This document shows, one piece after another, positions 7,885 through 17,153 of a DNA stretch of 64,000 nt. The notes below the pieces were generated by a model. It was not told the origin of the DNA. It searched no databases and saw only the letters and a list, made by a program, of their open reading frames with translations. Position numbers and translations under genes: made by a program. Location of the stretch: positions 88,145 through 152,144 of the forward strand of contig NZ_QTYB01000012.1 of NCBI RefSeq assembly GCF_003461955.1, in the 5' to 3' direction. The stretch comes from Ruminococcus sp. AM36-2AA. GTDB taxonomy: Bacteria > Bacillota > Clostridia > Lachnospirales > Lachnospiraceae. The stretch's first letter is position 1. Each line of letters begins with the position of its first letter.

Positions 7885-9570
7885 ATGTTAGTACATCTGC
7901 ATGTAAAAAATCTTGCACTGATAGAGGAAACAGAGGTGGAATTCGGACCGGGATTAAACATTTTAACCGGTGAAACCGGAGCCGGAAAATCCATTCTGTT
8001 AGGATCTATACAGCTCATCCTGGGCGGAAAAACTTCCAGAAGCATGATCCGCGAAAATGCTTCCCATGCCCTGGTAGAGCTGTTATTTCAGGTTGAAAAC
8101 ACGAAAGCCAGAGAGTCCCTTGCGGCGCTTGATATCTATCCGGAGGACGGACAGGTGCTGATGTCCCGTAAGATCATGGATGGCAGAAGTATCAACAAAA
8201 TCAACGGAGAGACAAGCACAGTCAGCCAGATGAAAGCAGCAGCAGCCTGCCTTCTGGACATTCACGGGCAGCATGAACATCAGTCCCTTCTTTACGGGGA
8301 TCGCCAGCTGTCGATTCTGGACGTATACGGAAAAGAACGGATCCTTCCAGCCAGGGAGAAAGTCCGGGAAGCTTACCGGGAGTATCGGGCCTGCATGGAT
8401 CAGCTGAAAGCGCTGGATATGGATGAGGAACAGCGTAACAGGGAAAAGGCCTTTCTGGAATTTGAGATCAATGAGATTGAAGAAGCAGCTCTTATTCCGG
8501 GCGAGGACGAAACGCTGGAAGACCGATACCGGAAATTGAGCAATGCCAGAAGGATCATGGAAACCGCACAGATAGTCCATGGGATGACCGGATATGAACA
8601 GGGCGCTGCGGACATGACCGGAAACGCTCTGAAAGAGTTTTCAAGAATTGTGGATTACGATAAGGAACTTGCGCCTTTGCAGGAAGCTCTCGGAGAAATC
8701 GATTCTCTTCTCAGCGACTTCTGCCGGGATCTGTCCTCTTATATGGACAGTCTTACTTTTGACGAAGAAACTTTTTTTGAAACAGAAAAACGTCTGGATC
8801 TGATCAACAGCCTGAAGGCAAAATACGGACAGACGATCCCGGAAATTTTGTCTTATCAGAAAGAACAGCAGGAAAAACTGGAAAAACTTCAAAAATTTGA
8901 AGAAAATTTCCAGTTTCTGAAAGAAAAACTTGTACAGTCAGAAAAGATTCTTGAAGAAGCTTCGCATGAACTTTCAGAAATCCGGAAAGAATACAGTAAA
9001 CAGCTGGATGAAAAAATCATCGATGGATTGAAGGAGCTGAATTTTGCGGATGTGGATTTTTCTATCCGTTTTGACCGCAGGAAAAATTATACAGATAATG
9101 GTTATGATGCGGTAGAATATGAGATTTCCACAAACCCAGGTGAAAGCAGAAAACCGCTGGGGCAGATCGTATCCGGTGGTGAGCTTTCCAGGATCATGCT
9201 TGCCATCAAAGCGATCCTTGCAGATAAGGACCAGATCGATACGCTGATCTTCGATGAGATCGATACAGGAATCAGCGGCCGTACCGCGCAGAAAGTATCC
9301 GAAAAAATGGCAGTGATCGGACAGCACAGACAGGTGCTTTGTATCACCCATCTTCCGCAGATCGCGGCAATGGCAGATACCCATTTTGAGATTGAGAAAC
9401 ATGTGGAGGGAACAGAGACCATCACTCAGATCCATCCTCTTGAAGGAGAGGAATCCGTCCGAGAGCTTGCAAGACTCCTGGGCGGCGCAGAGATCACGCC
9501 GGCTGTTCTTGGAAATGCGAGAGAAATGAAGGAATTGGCACAGCAACAAAAAAATACAAGACTGAAATAA
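7885..9570 (+). CDS. recN: DNA repair protein RecN
   Basis: SMC-like ATPase acting early in double-strand break repair. The 561-residue protein has Walker A GETGAGKSILLGSI near residue 35, a long central helical coiled-coil region, the ABC signature SGGELSRIMLAIK near residue 430 and Walker B LIFDEIDTGISG. The length is normal. The ATG at 7885 follows AGAAAGGAAACC. It is the last gene of the nadK-argR-recN unit and is followed by a clear terminator. Confidence 0.95.
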   Translation: MLVHLHVKNLALIEETEVEFGPGLNILTGETGAGKSILLGSIQLILGGKTSRSMIRENASHALVELLFQVENTKARESLAALDIYPEDGQVLMSRKIMDGRSINKINGETSTVSQMKAAAACLLDIHGQHEHQSLLYGDRQLSILDVYGKERILPAREKVREAYREYRACMDQLKALDMDEEQRNREKAFLEFEINEIEEAALIPGEDETLEDRYRKLSNARRIMETAQIVHGMTGYEQGAADMTGNALKEFSRIVDYDKELAPLQEALGEIDSLLSDFCRDLSSYMDSLTFDEETFFETEKRLDLINSLKAKYGQTIPEILSYQKEQQEKLEKLQKFEENFQFLKEKLVQSEKILEEASHELSEIRKEYSKQLDEKIIDGLKELNFADVDFSIRFDRRKNYTDNGYDAVEYEISTNPGESRKPLGQIVSGGELSRIMLAIKAILADKDQIDTLIFDEIDTGISGRTAQKVSEKMAVIGQHRQVLCITHLPQIAAMADTHFEIEKHVEGTETITQIHPLEGEESVRELARLLGGAEITPAVLGNAREMKELAQQQKNTRLK

Positions 9571-9590
9571 ATCATACGTTACATACTAAG

Positions 9591-9622
9591 AGAGGACGGC
9601 CGAAAGGTCAGTCCTCTTTTTT
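9591..9622 (+). terminator. Intrinsic terminator after recN
   Basis: AGAGGAC (9591-9597) pairs with GTCCTCT (9611-9617) around a smaller inner GGCC/GGTC pairing, followed by a T-run. It closes the transcript that includes recN. Confidence 0.8.
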
Positions 9623-9630
9623 AACCGAAT

Positions 9631-9655
9631 GTGGATTGCGAATAGCCCCTTGTTA
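9631..9655 (+). repeat. Short intergenic repeat R1, copy 1
   Basis: GTGGATTGCGAATAGCCCCT and following TTGT match copies at 24600-24624 and, inverted, at 38542-38565. All three lie in non-coding DNA. The core GGATYGCGAATAKCC is itself a weak palindrome. Function unknown; see findings. Confidence 0.6.
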
Positions 9656-9678
9656 AAAAAATACAAAGGATGTGACGT

Positions 9679-10887
9679 ATGATGAACAGAAAAAGGAAGT
9701 ACCGCTATCTGATCCTGGCATTTCTTGCTCTGGATCTGATGCTGATGGGATGGCTGGGCTATCGGCTTCTGGATCGGAAGATTCCGGATCAGATCCTGGT
9801 AGATCATGAGAACAGCCGGGAGGTGGCAGGCCTTCTTGAGCGCCCTTTTGTCAGTTTTGATGATGCCATTACAGTCTCGGGGAAAGACAGCTATACTTTG
9901 CACTGCAGAGTTTTTGGAGTGATTCCTTTTAAGGATGTGAAAGTAAAACATACAACTGCAAAAGAAGTATACGTAAGCGGAGACGCAGTGGGCATCTATA
10001 TGCAGACCAAAGGTGTCCTGATCATTGACACAGGTGAGATCTTCTCAGAAAGTGGTGAGACGGAAGAACCTGCCCGGGACATTGTAAAGCCGGGAGATTA
10101 TATTGTGGCTTTTGATCAGAACAGGATCCAGTGCAAGCAGGATCTTATGGAGGATCTGGCTGCTCTTGACGGAGATTCTGTGATGTTGAAAGTCCGCAGG
10201 GGAAAAGAGACGATTCCTCTGTCTCTGACTCCGGTAAAAGATAAAGAAGGCAAATACAAACTGGGAATCTGGGTGCGGGATGATACACAGGGAATCGGAA
10301 CGTTAACCTATGTGGATGAAGATGGAAGATTCGGCGCACTTGGTCATGGGATCAGCGATGTGGACACAGGTGAACTTTTAAGTATTGCAGACGGAAATCT
10401 TTATGATGCCCAGATTCTGGGAATCCGGAAAGGAGAAAAAGGAAATCCGGGAGAACTTTCCGGGCTGATCCGATACGACGCCGATAATATCCTGGGAGAA
10501 ATTTCGGAAAACAGTAAAAATGGCATTTTTGGGATCATGGATGCCTGGCGGATGAAAAATCTGGATCTGAAAAAAATCCCCATAGGCTACAAACAGGATC
10601 TGAAAACCGGACCTGCGTCCATTCTCTGCTGTACAGATGGCGAAGTAAAAGAATATGCCGCAGAGATCACCAGGATCGATATGAACCATGAGGACTCCAA
10701 TAAAAGCTTCGTGATCCGGATCACAGACAAAGAACTCCTGGAAAAAACCGGCGGGATCGTTCAGGGAATGTCCGGAAGCCCGGTGCTCCAGAATGGAAAA
10801 CTCTTTGGTGCCGTGACTCATGTATTTGTGCAGGATTCTACCGGAGGGTATGGGATTTTTATAGAAAATATGACAGGTAATGCATAA
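9679..10887 (+). CDS. spoIVB: SpoIVB-type sporulation serine peptidase (S55)
   Basis: SpoIVB is secreted from the forespore into the intermembrane space and triggers pro-SigmaK processing by cleaving SpoIVFA. The 402-residue protein has an N-terminal membrane anchor (residues ~8-26), a PDZ domain around residues 100-170 (with VKPGDYIVAFDQNRIQ) and the S55 peptidase domain. The catalytic His context FGALGHGISD and catalytic Ser context GIVQGMSGSPVLQNG are intact. An ATG at 9682 is an alternative start three bases later. It lies between recN and spo0A, the standard order. A large hairpin terminator follows. Confidence 0.93.
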   Translation: MMNRKRKYRYLILAFLALDLMLMGWLGYRLLDRKIPDQILVDHENSREVAGLLERPFVSFDDAITVSGKDSYTLHCRVFGVIPFKDVKVKHTTAKEVYVSGDAVGIYMQTKGVLIIDTGEIFSESGETEEPARDIVKPGDYIVAFDQNRIQCKQDLMEDLAALDGDSVMLKVRRGKETIPLSLTPVKDKEGKYKLGIWVRDDTQGIGTLTYVDEDGRFGALGHGISDVDTGELLSIADGNLYDAQILGIRKGEKGNPGELSGLIRYDADNILGEISENSKNGIFGIMDAWRMKNLDLKKIPIGYKQDLKTGPASILCCTDGEVKEYAAEITRIDMNHEDSNKSFVIRITDKELLEKTGGIVQGMSGSPVLQNGKLFGAVTHVFVQDSTGGYGIFIENMTGNA

Positions 10888-10900
10888 TCGGAAACTTTGG

Positions 10901-10950
10901 AAAGAGGCACAGAAAAACACGGAAAAATCCAGGAAAAGTGCCTCTTTTTT
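10901..10950 (+). terminator. Intrinsic terminator after spoIVB
   Basis: AAAGAGGCAC (10901-10910) pairs with GTGCCTCTTT (10938-10947) across a 27-base A-rich loop, followed by Ts. The stem is perfect. Confidence 0.75.
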
Positions 10951-11024
10951 ATATGGAAAAAAATGCCGGATACAGAAGGAAACGTCAGTATTTTAGTGAA
11001 TTTTGTGATATAAAAGAGAAAAAA

Positions 11025-11031
11025 TGTCGAA
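11025..11031 (+). promoter_or_regulatory. Candidate Spo0A box upstream of spo0A
   Basis: TGTCGAA matches the core of the 0A box. It lies about 40 bases upstream of the -35 of the spo0A promoter, a position compatible with autoregulation. A seven-base match alone is weak evidence. Confidence 0.4.
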
Positions 11032-11071
11032 AAATATCGTACGAAAGTGAGGTAAAATAACTACTTTTATC

Positions 11072-11101
11072 TTGATTTTACCATAGGATTTCCACTATAA
11101 T
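11072..11101 (+). promoter_or_regulatory. SigmaA-type promoter of spo0A
   Basis: TTGATT (11072-11077) and TATAAT (11096-11101) are separated by 18 bases. Transcription would start near 11108, exactly where the structured leader begins. AGGATTT inside the spacer resembles a SigmaH -35, but no matching -10 is visible. Confidence 0.65.
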
Positions 11102-11107
11102 AATTTT

Positions 11108-11185
11108 GTCGCCAGCAAGGGGAAAGCGCAGGCAGCTAACAGTGTCGGTTACTGCCGTGGTGACAGGGGGTATGTCTGGAAACCC
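11108..11185 (+). ncRNA. Structured 5' leader of spo0A, unknown class
   Basis: About 105 bases of leader separate the predicted start of transcription from the spo0A ATG. GTCGCCA (11108-11114) pairs with TGGTGAC (11158-11164) with one G-U, enclosing a hairpin of GGCAG/CTGCC (11131-11135 with 11152-11156) extended by TAAC/GTTA. A third element pairs GGGT (11168-11171) with ACCC (11182-11185). The enclosed purine-rich strand AAGGGGAAAGCGCA is unpaired, as in ligand-binding RNAs. I could not match it to a riboswitch class I know. Confidence 0.5.
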
Positions 11186-11212
11186 AAGGAGAGAGAAGTT
11201 AGGAGGGTCCTC

Positions 11213-12019
11213 ATGGACAAATTAAATGTTGCAATTGCTGATGATAACGCGAAAATGACAGACATGCTCGGTCAGATGATCGAAGAAGATAAAGACCTTG
11301 AACTGGTCGGAAAAGCACACAACGGAGAAGAAATCTGTAACATAATCAAAGATAAGGAGCCGGATGTTGTGATTCTCGACATCATTATGCCGAAGATGGA
11401 CGGCCTTTCCGTTATGGAGAAATTTTCCCATGACGCAAATGTCAAAAAAGTTCCAGTGTTTATCGTATTATCCGCAGTTGGACAGGAAAGGATTACAGAG
11501 GATGCATTCAGTCTTGGAGCAGACTACTATGTGTTGAAGCCTTTTGACAACACCACACTTTTAAACCGGATCAAACATATCCGGAAAATCGGGGAAAGAA
11601 GAGTGCGGGAGATTCCAAGGCCAGGTATCACAGAAACCAAAAAACCTCAGCCGGAGAGGAATCTGGAAACCGATGTGACGAATATCATTCATGAGATCGG
11701 AGTTCCGGCACATATCAAGGGATATCAATATTTAAGGGATGCGATCATCCTGTCTGTCAATGACATGGAAATGCTCAATTCCATCACCAAAGTTTTATAT
11801 CCAACCATTGCGAAACGCCATCAGACAACGCCAAGCAGGGTGGAGCGGGCGATACGCCATGCGATCGAGGTGGCATGGAGCCGCGGAAAGATGGATACCA
11901 TCGATGAATTGTTTGGATATACCGTAAGCACCGGAAAAGGGAAACCCACGAATTCAGAATTCATAGCACTGATTGCCGATAAAATCAGACTGGAATATAA
12001 AAATCGGTCTTTAAATTAG
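11213..12019 (+). CDS. spo0A: Sporulation master response regulator Spo0A
   Basis: Spo0A~P switches the cell to sporulation by binding 0A boxes. The 268-residue protein has an N-terminal receiver domain with the acidic pocket (ADDN), phosphoacceptor Asp56 in [13 protein letters not shown] and the conserved Lys in YYVLKPFDN. The C-terminal Spo0A DNA-binding domain contains [12 protein letters not shown] and the recognition segment [21 protein letters not shown]. The ATG follows TTAGGAGGGTCCTC. It has its own promoter and a long structured leader, and is followed by glgA after a short gap. Confidence 0.96.
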   Translation: MDKLNVAIADDNAKMTDMLGQMIEEDKDLELVGKAHNGEEICNIIKDKEPDVVILDIIMPKMDGLSVMEKFSHDANVKKVPVFIVLSAVGQERITEDAFSLGADYYVLKPFDNTTLLNRIKHIRKIGERRVREIPRPGITETKKPQPERNLETDVTNIIHEIGVPAHIKGYQYLRDAIILSVNDMEMLNSITKVLYPTIAKRHQTTPSRVERAIRHAIEVAWSRGKMDTIDELFGYTVSTGKGKPTNSEFIALIADKIRLEYKNRSLN

Positions 12020-12077
12020 AGGAATTTTGGAGTATAATCATAAATAAAAACGGGTGTACCCAGGGAGGGGAATACAG

Positions 12078-13523
12078 ATGAAAAAAATTCTGTTTGCTAC
12101 ATCAGAAGCAGTACCTTTTATCAAAACAGGAGGACTTGCTGATGTTGCCGGCTCACTGCCTAAGTGCTTTGACAAAAAATATTTTGATATCCGCGTGATC
12201 TTACCGAAATATGCCTGCATGAAACAGGAATGGAAAGATAAAATGGAGTATGTGACCCATTTTTATATGGATCTTGGATTCAAGAACTGCTATGTGGGAA
12301 TCATGCAGATGCAGTATGATGGGATCCAGTTCTACTTCATTGACAATGAATATTATTTCAGCGGTCCGAAACCATATGACAGCGCACCGTGGGATCTTGA
12401 GAAATTTGCTTTCTTTTCCAAAGCTGTGTTATCAGTTCTTCCGGTGATCGGATTCAGACCGGATATCATTCACTGTCATGACTGGCAGACAGGACTTGTT
12501 CCGGTTTACCTTCATGATTCTTTCCAGCAGAATGAATTCTTCCATGGAATCAAGACTGTTATGACAATACATAACCTGAAATTCCAGGGTGTATGGGATG
12601 TTAAGACTGTTAAGGATATTACAGGGCTTTCTGATTACTATTTTGCACCGGATAAACTGGAGGCGTATAAGGATGCCAACTTCCTGAAGGGCGGTATAGT
12701 ATTTGCAGATGCGATCACCACAGTAAGTAATACTTACGCAGAGGAGATCAAAACACCATTCTACGGTGAAAAGCTGGATGGTCTTCTCAATGCAAGGGCC
12801 AACAGCCTGCGAGGTATTGTAAATGGTATTGATTACAATGAATTCAATCCGGAGACAGATCCAAACATCACCAGAAACTACAATGCGAAGAATTTCCGCA
12901 AGGAAAAGATCAAGAATAAGATCCAGCTTCAGAAAGATCTCGGACTTGAGCAGGATCCAAAGGCCATGATGATCGGTATCGTATCCCGCCTGACAGATCA
13001 GAAAGGATTCGATCTGATCGCTTACATCATGGATGAGCTTTGCCAGGATGCGGTTCAGATCGTTGTCCTCGGTACCGGTGAAGAACGCTATGAGAATATG
13101 TTCCGTCACTTTGACTGGAAATATCACGGCAAGGTATCTGCACAGATTTACTATGATGAGGCAATGTCTCACAGAATTTATGCAGCATCTGACGCATTCC
13201 TGATGCCGTCACTGTTTGAGCCATGTGGCTTAAGTCAGCTGATGAGCCTTCGTTATGGAACTCTTCCGATCGTCAGAGAAACCGGCGGTCTGAAGGATAC
13301 GGTTATTCCATACAATGAATTCGAGGGAACAGGAACAGGATTTTCCTTCGTGAATTACAATGCACATGAAATGCTTGCTACGATCCGTTATGCAGAGAGT
13401 GTATATTATGATAAGAAGCGTGAATGGAATAAACTGGTAGATCGTGCAATGGCAGCAGATTTCTCCTGGAATAATTCCGCACGTCAGTATGAAGAGATGT
13501 ATAACTGGCTGATTGGTGAGTAA
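12078..13523 (+). CDS. glgA: Glycogen synthase (ADP-glucose type, GT5)
   Basis: Extends alpha-1,4-glucan from ADP-glucose. The 481-residue protein begins MKKILFATSEAVPFIKTGGLADV, containing the ADP-glucose-binding KTGGL, and has HCHDWQTGLVPVYL, VNGIDYNEFNP and the C-terminal SLFEPCGLSQLMSLRYGTLPIVRETGGL region of GT5 enzymes (named in parts). The start at 12078 follows CAGGGAGGGG; an upstream TTG extension adds no family residues. Glycogen storage next to spo0A occurs in other Clostridia. A strong terminator follows. Confidence 0.94.
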   Translation: MKKILFATSEAVPFIKTGGLADVAGSLPKCFDKKYFDIRVILPKYACMKQEWKDKMEYVTHFYMDLGFKNCYVGIMQMQYDGIQFYFIDNEYYFSGPKPYDSAPWDLEKFAFFSKAVLSVLPVIGFRPDIIHCHDWQTGLVPVYLHDSFQQNEFFHGIKTVMTIHNLKFQGVWDVKTVKDITGLSDYYFAPDKLEAYKDANFLKGGIVFADAITTVSNTYAEEIKTPFYGEKLDGLLNARANSLRGIVNGIDYNEFNPETDPNITRNYNAKNFRKEKIKNKIQLQKDLGLEQDPKAMMIGIVSRLTDQKGFDLIAYIMDELCQDAVQIVVLGTGEERYENMFRHFDWKYHGKVSAQIYYDEAMSHRIYAASDAFLMPSLFEPCGLSQLMSLRYGTLPIVRETGGLKDTVIPYNEFEGTGTGFSFVNYNAHEMLATIRYAESVYYDKKREWNKLVDRAMAADFSWNNSARQYEEMYNWLIGE

Positions 13524-13557
13524 GAATTTTTTGAAACAAATTCAAAGTAATAAGAGA

Positions 13558-13594
13558 GCACAGACGACAGGTAATATGTCGTTTGTGCTTTTTT
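13558..13594 (+). terminator. Intrinsic terminator after glgA
   Basis: GCACAGACGAC (13558-13568) pairs with GTCGTTTGTGC (13578-13588; one G-U), followed by six Ts. Confidence 0.85.
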
Positions 13595-13844
13595 AGTGAG
13601 GAGAATATGTTAGAAGATGTTTGCTGAAAAGATACAGTTTCTTGTCTGTTAAATTTAAATTAAATTAAAATGAGAAAAAATAAAAATGTTAATGATAAAT
13701 AACTCATAAATTAATGTTATTTATATAAAACTTATCAGATTAATCAGTTATTGTCAAACAACTTGAAGTGTGTTACATTTATACCAGTGGATAATACAGA
13801 CAGCTGTATTACCATATAAATTGTACTTATGATGAGGTGACGAT
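13595..13844 (+). promoter_or_regulatory. AT-rich feoAB upstream region
   Basis: About 250 bases of AT-rich DNA. TTAATGATAAATAACTCAT (about 13689-13707) and the following TTAATGTTATTTAT resemble the AT-rich, GATAAT-like sites bound by Fur or DtxR-type iron repressors, which would fit feoAB. I found no -35/-10 pair with good spacing. The operator reading is inference. Confidence 0.3.
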
Positions 13845-16223
13845 ATGACACTGGACAAATTAAAGACTGGAGAATGTGGCAGAATTATCAGTGTTCGTGG
13901 CGAGGGGGAGCTGAGACATCATCTTCTGGACATGGGGCTTACACCAGGGACAGAGGTGTCCCTTCGTAAAACCGCTCCTATGGGAGATCCGGTACAGCTT
14001 GTGCTGCGTGGATATGAGCTGACATTGCGGCTGGCAGAAGCTGCAAAGATTGAGATCGTTGGGATCGAATCGATGACAGAAACGAAGAAAGAGAGCGAAC
14101 GGCATCAGCCAATTGCCCATCCTGGCGTTGGAGAGCTTGGAAAGGCCCGCGATTACCGTAAGAACCGGATTGGGGACACGATCCCCAAGGGAGAACCGAT
14201 CACGTTTGCCCTGGCAGGTAATCAGAACTGTGGAAAGACAACACTTTTTAATCAGCTGACTGGTTCCAATCAGCATGTTGGAAACTTTCCAGGTGTAACT
14301 GTTGACAAGAAAGAAGGCAGTATCCGGAGACATCCGGAGGCGACAGTGACGGATCTTCCCGGAATTTATTCACTTTCTCCGTATTCCAGCGAGGAGATCG
14401 TAACAAGGGATTTTCTGCTGAATGAGAAACCTACAGGAATCATTAATATAGTAGATGCTTCCAATATTGAAAGAAATCTTTATCTTACCATGCAGCTGAT
14501 GGAACTCGGAATTCCAATGGTGCTGGCGTTAAATATGATGGATGAGGTAAGGGCAAATGGAGGCTCTGTCCGGATCAATGAGTTGGAGGAGATCCTGGGT
14601 ATACCGGTTGTTCCAATCTCAGCAGTAAAGAATGAGGGAATCGATGAGCTGATCGATCATGCGATTCATGTTGCAAGATATAGAGAAGCACCGGGAAGAA
14701 TTGATTTCTGTACGGACAATCAGTCACCGAAGGATCCGGTAGGTGCTCTTCACAGATGTATCCATGCAACCGTTCATCTGATCGAACCCTATGCAAAAAA
14801 AGCAGGACTCCCTGTGCGTTTTGCAGCCACAAAGATCGTGGAGAAAGATCCGCTCATCGAAGAACGTCTGGCTTTGCCTGAAGGGGAAAAAAAGGTCCTT
14901 GGTGAGCTGGTACATGTCATGGAAAAAGATGGGGGCCTGGACCGTGAGGCAGCGCTTGCGAACATGCGCTTTGATTTTATTGAAAAGCTCTGTGAAAAAA
15001 CTGTGGTAAAACCGGCAGAAAGCCGGGAACATAAACGAAGTGTAGCCATAGATCGTATCCTCACCGGAAAATATACAGCGATTCCCTGTTTCGTGGGAAT
15101 TATGGCTTTTGTATTTGTGATGACGTTTAATTATCTGGGAGCCTGGCTTTCGGATGGAATGACCATGGCTGTGGACTGGGTAATTGCTCTTATCGGCAAG
15201 GGACTGGCAGCAGCAGGTGTCAGCTCAGTACTGCAGTCCCTGGTTGTAGATGGAATTTTAAGTGGTATCGGAAGTGTAATTGGATTTCTTCCCACCATTG
15301 TTACTTTGTTTTTCTTCCTGTCAATTCTGGAAGATACCGGATATATGGCCAGGGTGGCTTTTGTTATGGACAAACTTCTTCGAAAGATCGGACTTTCCGG
15401 AAGAAGTTTTGTGCCGATGCTGATCGGATTTGGATGTTCCGTACCTGCTATTATGGCAACAAGAACACTGTCCAGTGAACGTGACCGGAAGATGACGATT
15501 TTGCTGACTCCTTTTATGAGCTGCAGTGCCAAGCTTCCAATTTACGGACTTCTTACCAGTGCTTTTTTCCCGAAACAGTGGAGAGGCGTTGTGATGATCA
15601 GTCTTTATTTTGCAGGTATCCTTTGTGGTATTCTGTATGCGCTGATCCTGAAGAAAACCAAATATAAAGGTGAGCCGGTACCATTTGTCATGGAGCTCCC
15701 AAACTATCGTCTTCCCTCTGCAAAAAGCGTGGGACAGCTGATCTGGGAGAAAGCAAAGGGTTTCATTCAGAAAGCATTTACCATTATTTTTGCGGCAACG
15801 CTGATCGTATGGTTCCTGCAGAACTTTGATGCAGGCCTGCATCTGGTTTCCAGTGCAGATCAGAGCCTTCTGGCAAAGATCGGAAGTATTGTGGCACCAC
15901 TTTTTGCCCCACTGGGCTTTGGTGACTGGAGAGTATCCACAGCATTGATTACCGGCTTTATGGCAAAAGAGAGTGTTGTGTCAACGCTGACAGTTCTTCT
16001 GGGCGGAAAGACGGCATTGCTTCAGACTTTGTTTACTCCGTTTACTGCTTATGTATTTTTGATCTTTACTTTGCTCTATACACCTTGTGTTGCAGCTATT
16101 GCAACTGTGCGGAGAGAGATGGGAACCGTAAGGGCCGCAGCAGGTATTGCACTGATGCAGTGTGCCACTGCATGGATCGTTGCATTTGTTGTACATGGTG
16201 TGGGAATGATGCTTGGATTATAG
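13845..16223 (+). CDS. feoB: Fused FeoA-FeoB ferrous iron transporter
   Basis: Imports Fe2+ across the cytoplasmic membrane. The 792-residue protein carries a complete FeoA SH3-like domain at residues ~1-75 (HHLLDMGLTPGTEVSL) joined to FeoB. The G domain has G1 GNQNCGKTTLFNQLTG near residue 123, the T loop GNFPGVTVDKKEG, G3 DLPGIYSLSPYSSEE and G4 NMMD. The C-terminal part has the Gate-type membrane helices, with GFGCSVPAIMATRTL and the FMAKESVVSTL segment. Separate FeoA and FeoB genes are more usual; fusion occurs in Clostridia. A terminator begins 14 bases after the stop. Confidence 0.93.
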   Translation: MTLDKLKTGECGRIISVRGEGELRHHLLDMGLTPGTEVSLRKTAPMGDPVQLVLRGYELTLRLAEAAKIEIVGIESMTETKKESERHQPIAHPGVGELGKARDYRKNRIGDTIPKGEPITFALAGNQNCGKTTLFNQLTGSNQHVGNFPGVTVDKKEGSIRRHPEATVTDLPGIYSLSPYSSEEIVTRDFLLNEKPTGIINIVDASNIERNLYLTMQLMELGIPMVLALNMMDEVRANGGSVRINELEEILGIPVVPISAVKNEGIDELIDHAIHVARYREAPGRIDFCTDNQSPKDPVGALHRCIHATVHLIEPYAKKAGLPVRFAATKIVEKDPLIEERLALPEGEKKVLGELVHVMEKDGGLDREAALANMRFDFIEKLCEKTVVKPAESREHKRSVAIDRILTGKYTAIPCFVGIMAFVFVMTFNYLGAWLSDGMTMAVDWVIALIGKGLAAAGVSSVLQSLVVDGILSGIGSVIGFLPTIVTLFFFLSILEDTGYMARVAFVMDKLLRKIGLSGRSFVPMLIGFGCSVPAIMATRTLSSERDRKMTILLTPFMSCSAKLPIYGLLTSAFFPKQWRGVVMISLYFAGILCGILYALILKKTKYKGEPVPFVMELPNYRLPSAKSVGQLIWEKAKGFIQKAFTIIFAATLIVWFLQNFDAGLHLVSSADQSLLAKIGSIVAPLFAPLGFGDWRVSTALITGFMAKESVVSTLTVLLGGKTALLQTLFTPFTAYVFLIFTLLYTPCVAAIATVRREMGTVRAAAGIALMQCATAWIVAFVVHGVGMMLGL

Positions 16224-16233
16224 AAAAAATATT

Positions 16234-17109
16234 TTATATATGGCTTTTCACATACTGCAGAAAACATTCTGCGGAAGATGTGAGAGCCATATTTTTTTTA
16301 TGGGCAACTCCAACGGATAATTTTTCCAGTCCGTTAATCGGGACTGCAGCAAGAGAAGGCTGACGGAAAAGCTGAAAGCTGCTTTCTGTAAGAAGACTGA
16401 TTCCTTCACCAATTTCCACTGCGCTGACGATGGATTCTGCACGGGCAGTACGCAGGATCTGAGGATGGATCCCTGCATCATGAAAACTTTGCATGCAGAA
16501 ACGGTAAATGGAAGTGTGTGGGGGCATCAGGATAAAAATTTCCCTTTTCAGTTCAGTAAGAGAGGCCGTTTTTTTGGACGCAGAAGGATGATTTTTGGGA
16601 AGTACGGCAACCAACCGGTCTTCTGTGAGAACGTGAAAAGTATAAAGTTTCAGATCCAGCATGTGCTTCCGTACAAAAATCAGATCGAAAAGATTTTTTT
16701 CGAGGCCGGAGAGAAGATCCTGATCTTCCACCTCCTTCAGAGAGAAAGAAAGCTCCGGATGTGCGGCACAGAAACTGTGGATCACAGAAGTGAGATGGTA
16801 CTGGGAGAGAAAAGGAAGGGTTCCGATATGAAGGGTCTGGGATTCACAGTCCTTAAAATGGGACACTGATTCCATGGAACGATGATACTGTCTGGAAATC
16901 TTAAGTGCTTCTTTATAAAAAAATTCCCCTGCAGGAGTAAGCACAGCAGTCCGTTTACTACGATCCCATAAGGTGAGGTCCAGTTCTTTTTCCAGTTTCA
17001 TGATCTGTTTGGAAAGAGAGGACTGGGAGATATGCATGGTTTCCGCTGCATCAAAAAAAGTCCGGGACTGGACCGTGCAGATAAAATAGTCGATCTGTTC
17101 GAGAGTCAT
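16234..17109 (-). CDS. LysR-family regulator divergent from the UbiD-type decarboxylase genes
   Basis: A 291-residue LysR-type regulator. The N-terminal winged helix is clear (MTLEQIDYFICTVQSRTFFDAAETMHISQSSLSKQIMKLE, described from residues 1-40), followed by the linker helix and the periplasmic-binding-like effector domain (FDLIFVRKHMLDLKLYT; GEGISLLTESSFQL). It is transcribed away from ubiD, with 128 bases between its start and the ubiD ribosome site region, so it probably controls those genes in response to an aromatic acid. The effector is inference. Its last codons are shared with the feoAB terminator. Confidence 0.9.
   Translation of the reverse strand: MTLEQIDYFICTVQSRTFFDAAETMHISQSSLSKQIMKLEKELDLTLWDRSKRTAVLTPAGEFFYKEALKISRQYHRSMESVSHFKDCESQTLHIGTLPFLSQYHLTSVIHSFCAAHPELSFSLKEVEDQDLLSGLEKNLFDLIFVRKHMLDLKLYTFHVLTEDRLVAVLPKNHPSASKKTASLTELKREIFILMPPHTSIYRFCMQSFHDAGIHPQILRTARAESIVSAVEIGEGISLLTESSFQLFRQPSLAAVPINGLEKLSVGVAHKKNMALTSSAECFLQYVKSHI
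16238..16299 (+). terminator. Strong terminator of feoAB lying inside the 3' end of the LysR gene
   Basis: ATATGGCT plus TCACAT (from 16238) pair with ATGTGA plus AGCCATAT (ending 16292), 15 positions with one mismatch. An inner CTGCAG/CTGCGG pairing and eight Ts follow. The convergent LysR gene ends at 16234, so the element also encodes its last residues. Confidence 0.8.
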
Positions 17110-17153
17110 GATAACACCTGCCTTTCATAGGATATTGATTTTTAACCGAATCA

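Noticed and set aside
9564..9590. CATACTA resembling a SigmaF/SigmaG -10 upstream of spoIVB
   Set aside because: No -35 at the right distance, and the recN terminator lies between it and spoIVB.
11108..11200. c-di-GMP riboswitch in the spo0A leader
   Set aside because: GCGCAGGCAGCTAAC and GGTTACTGCCG look superficially similar, but the GEMM core (ACGCAAAGC plus tetraloop receptor) is not present.
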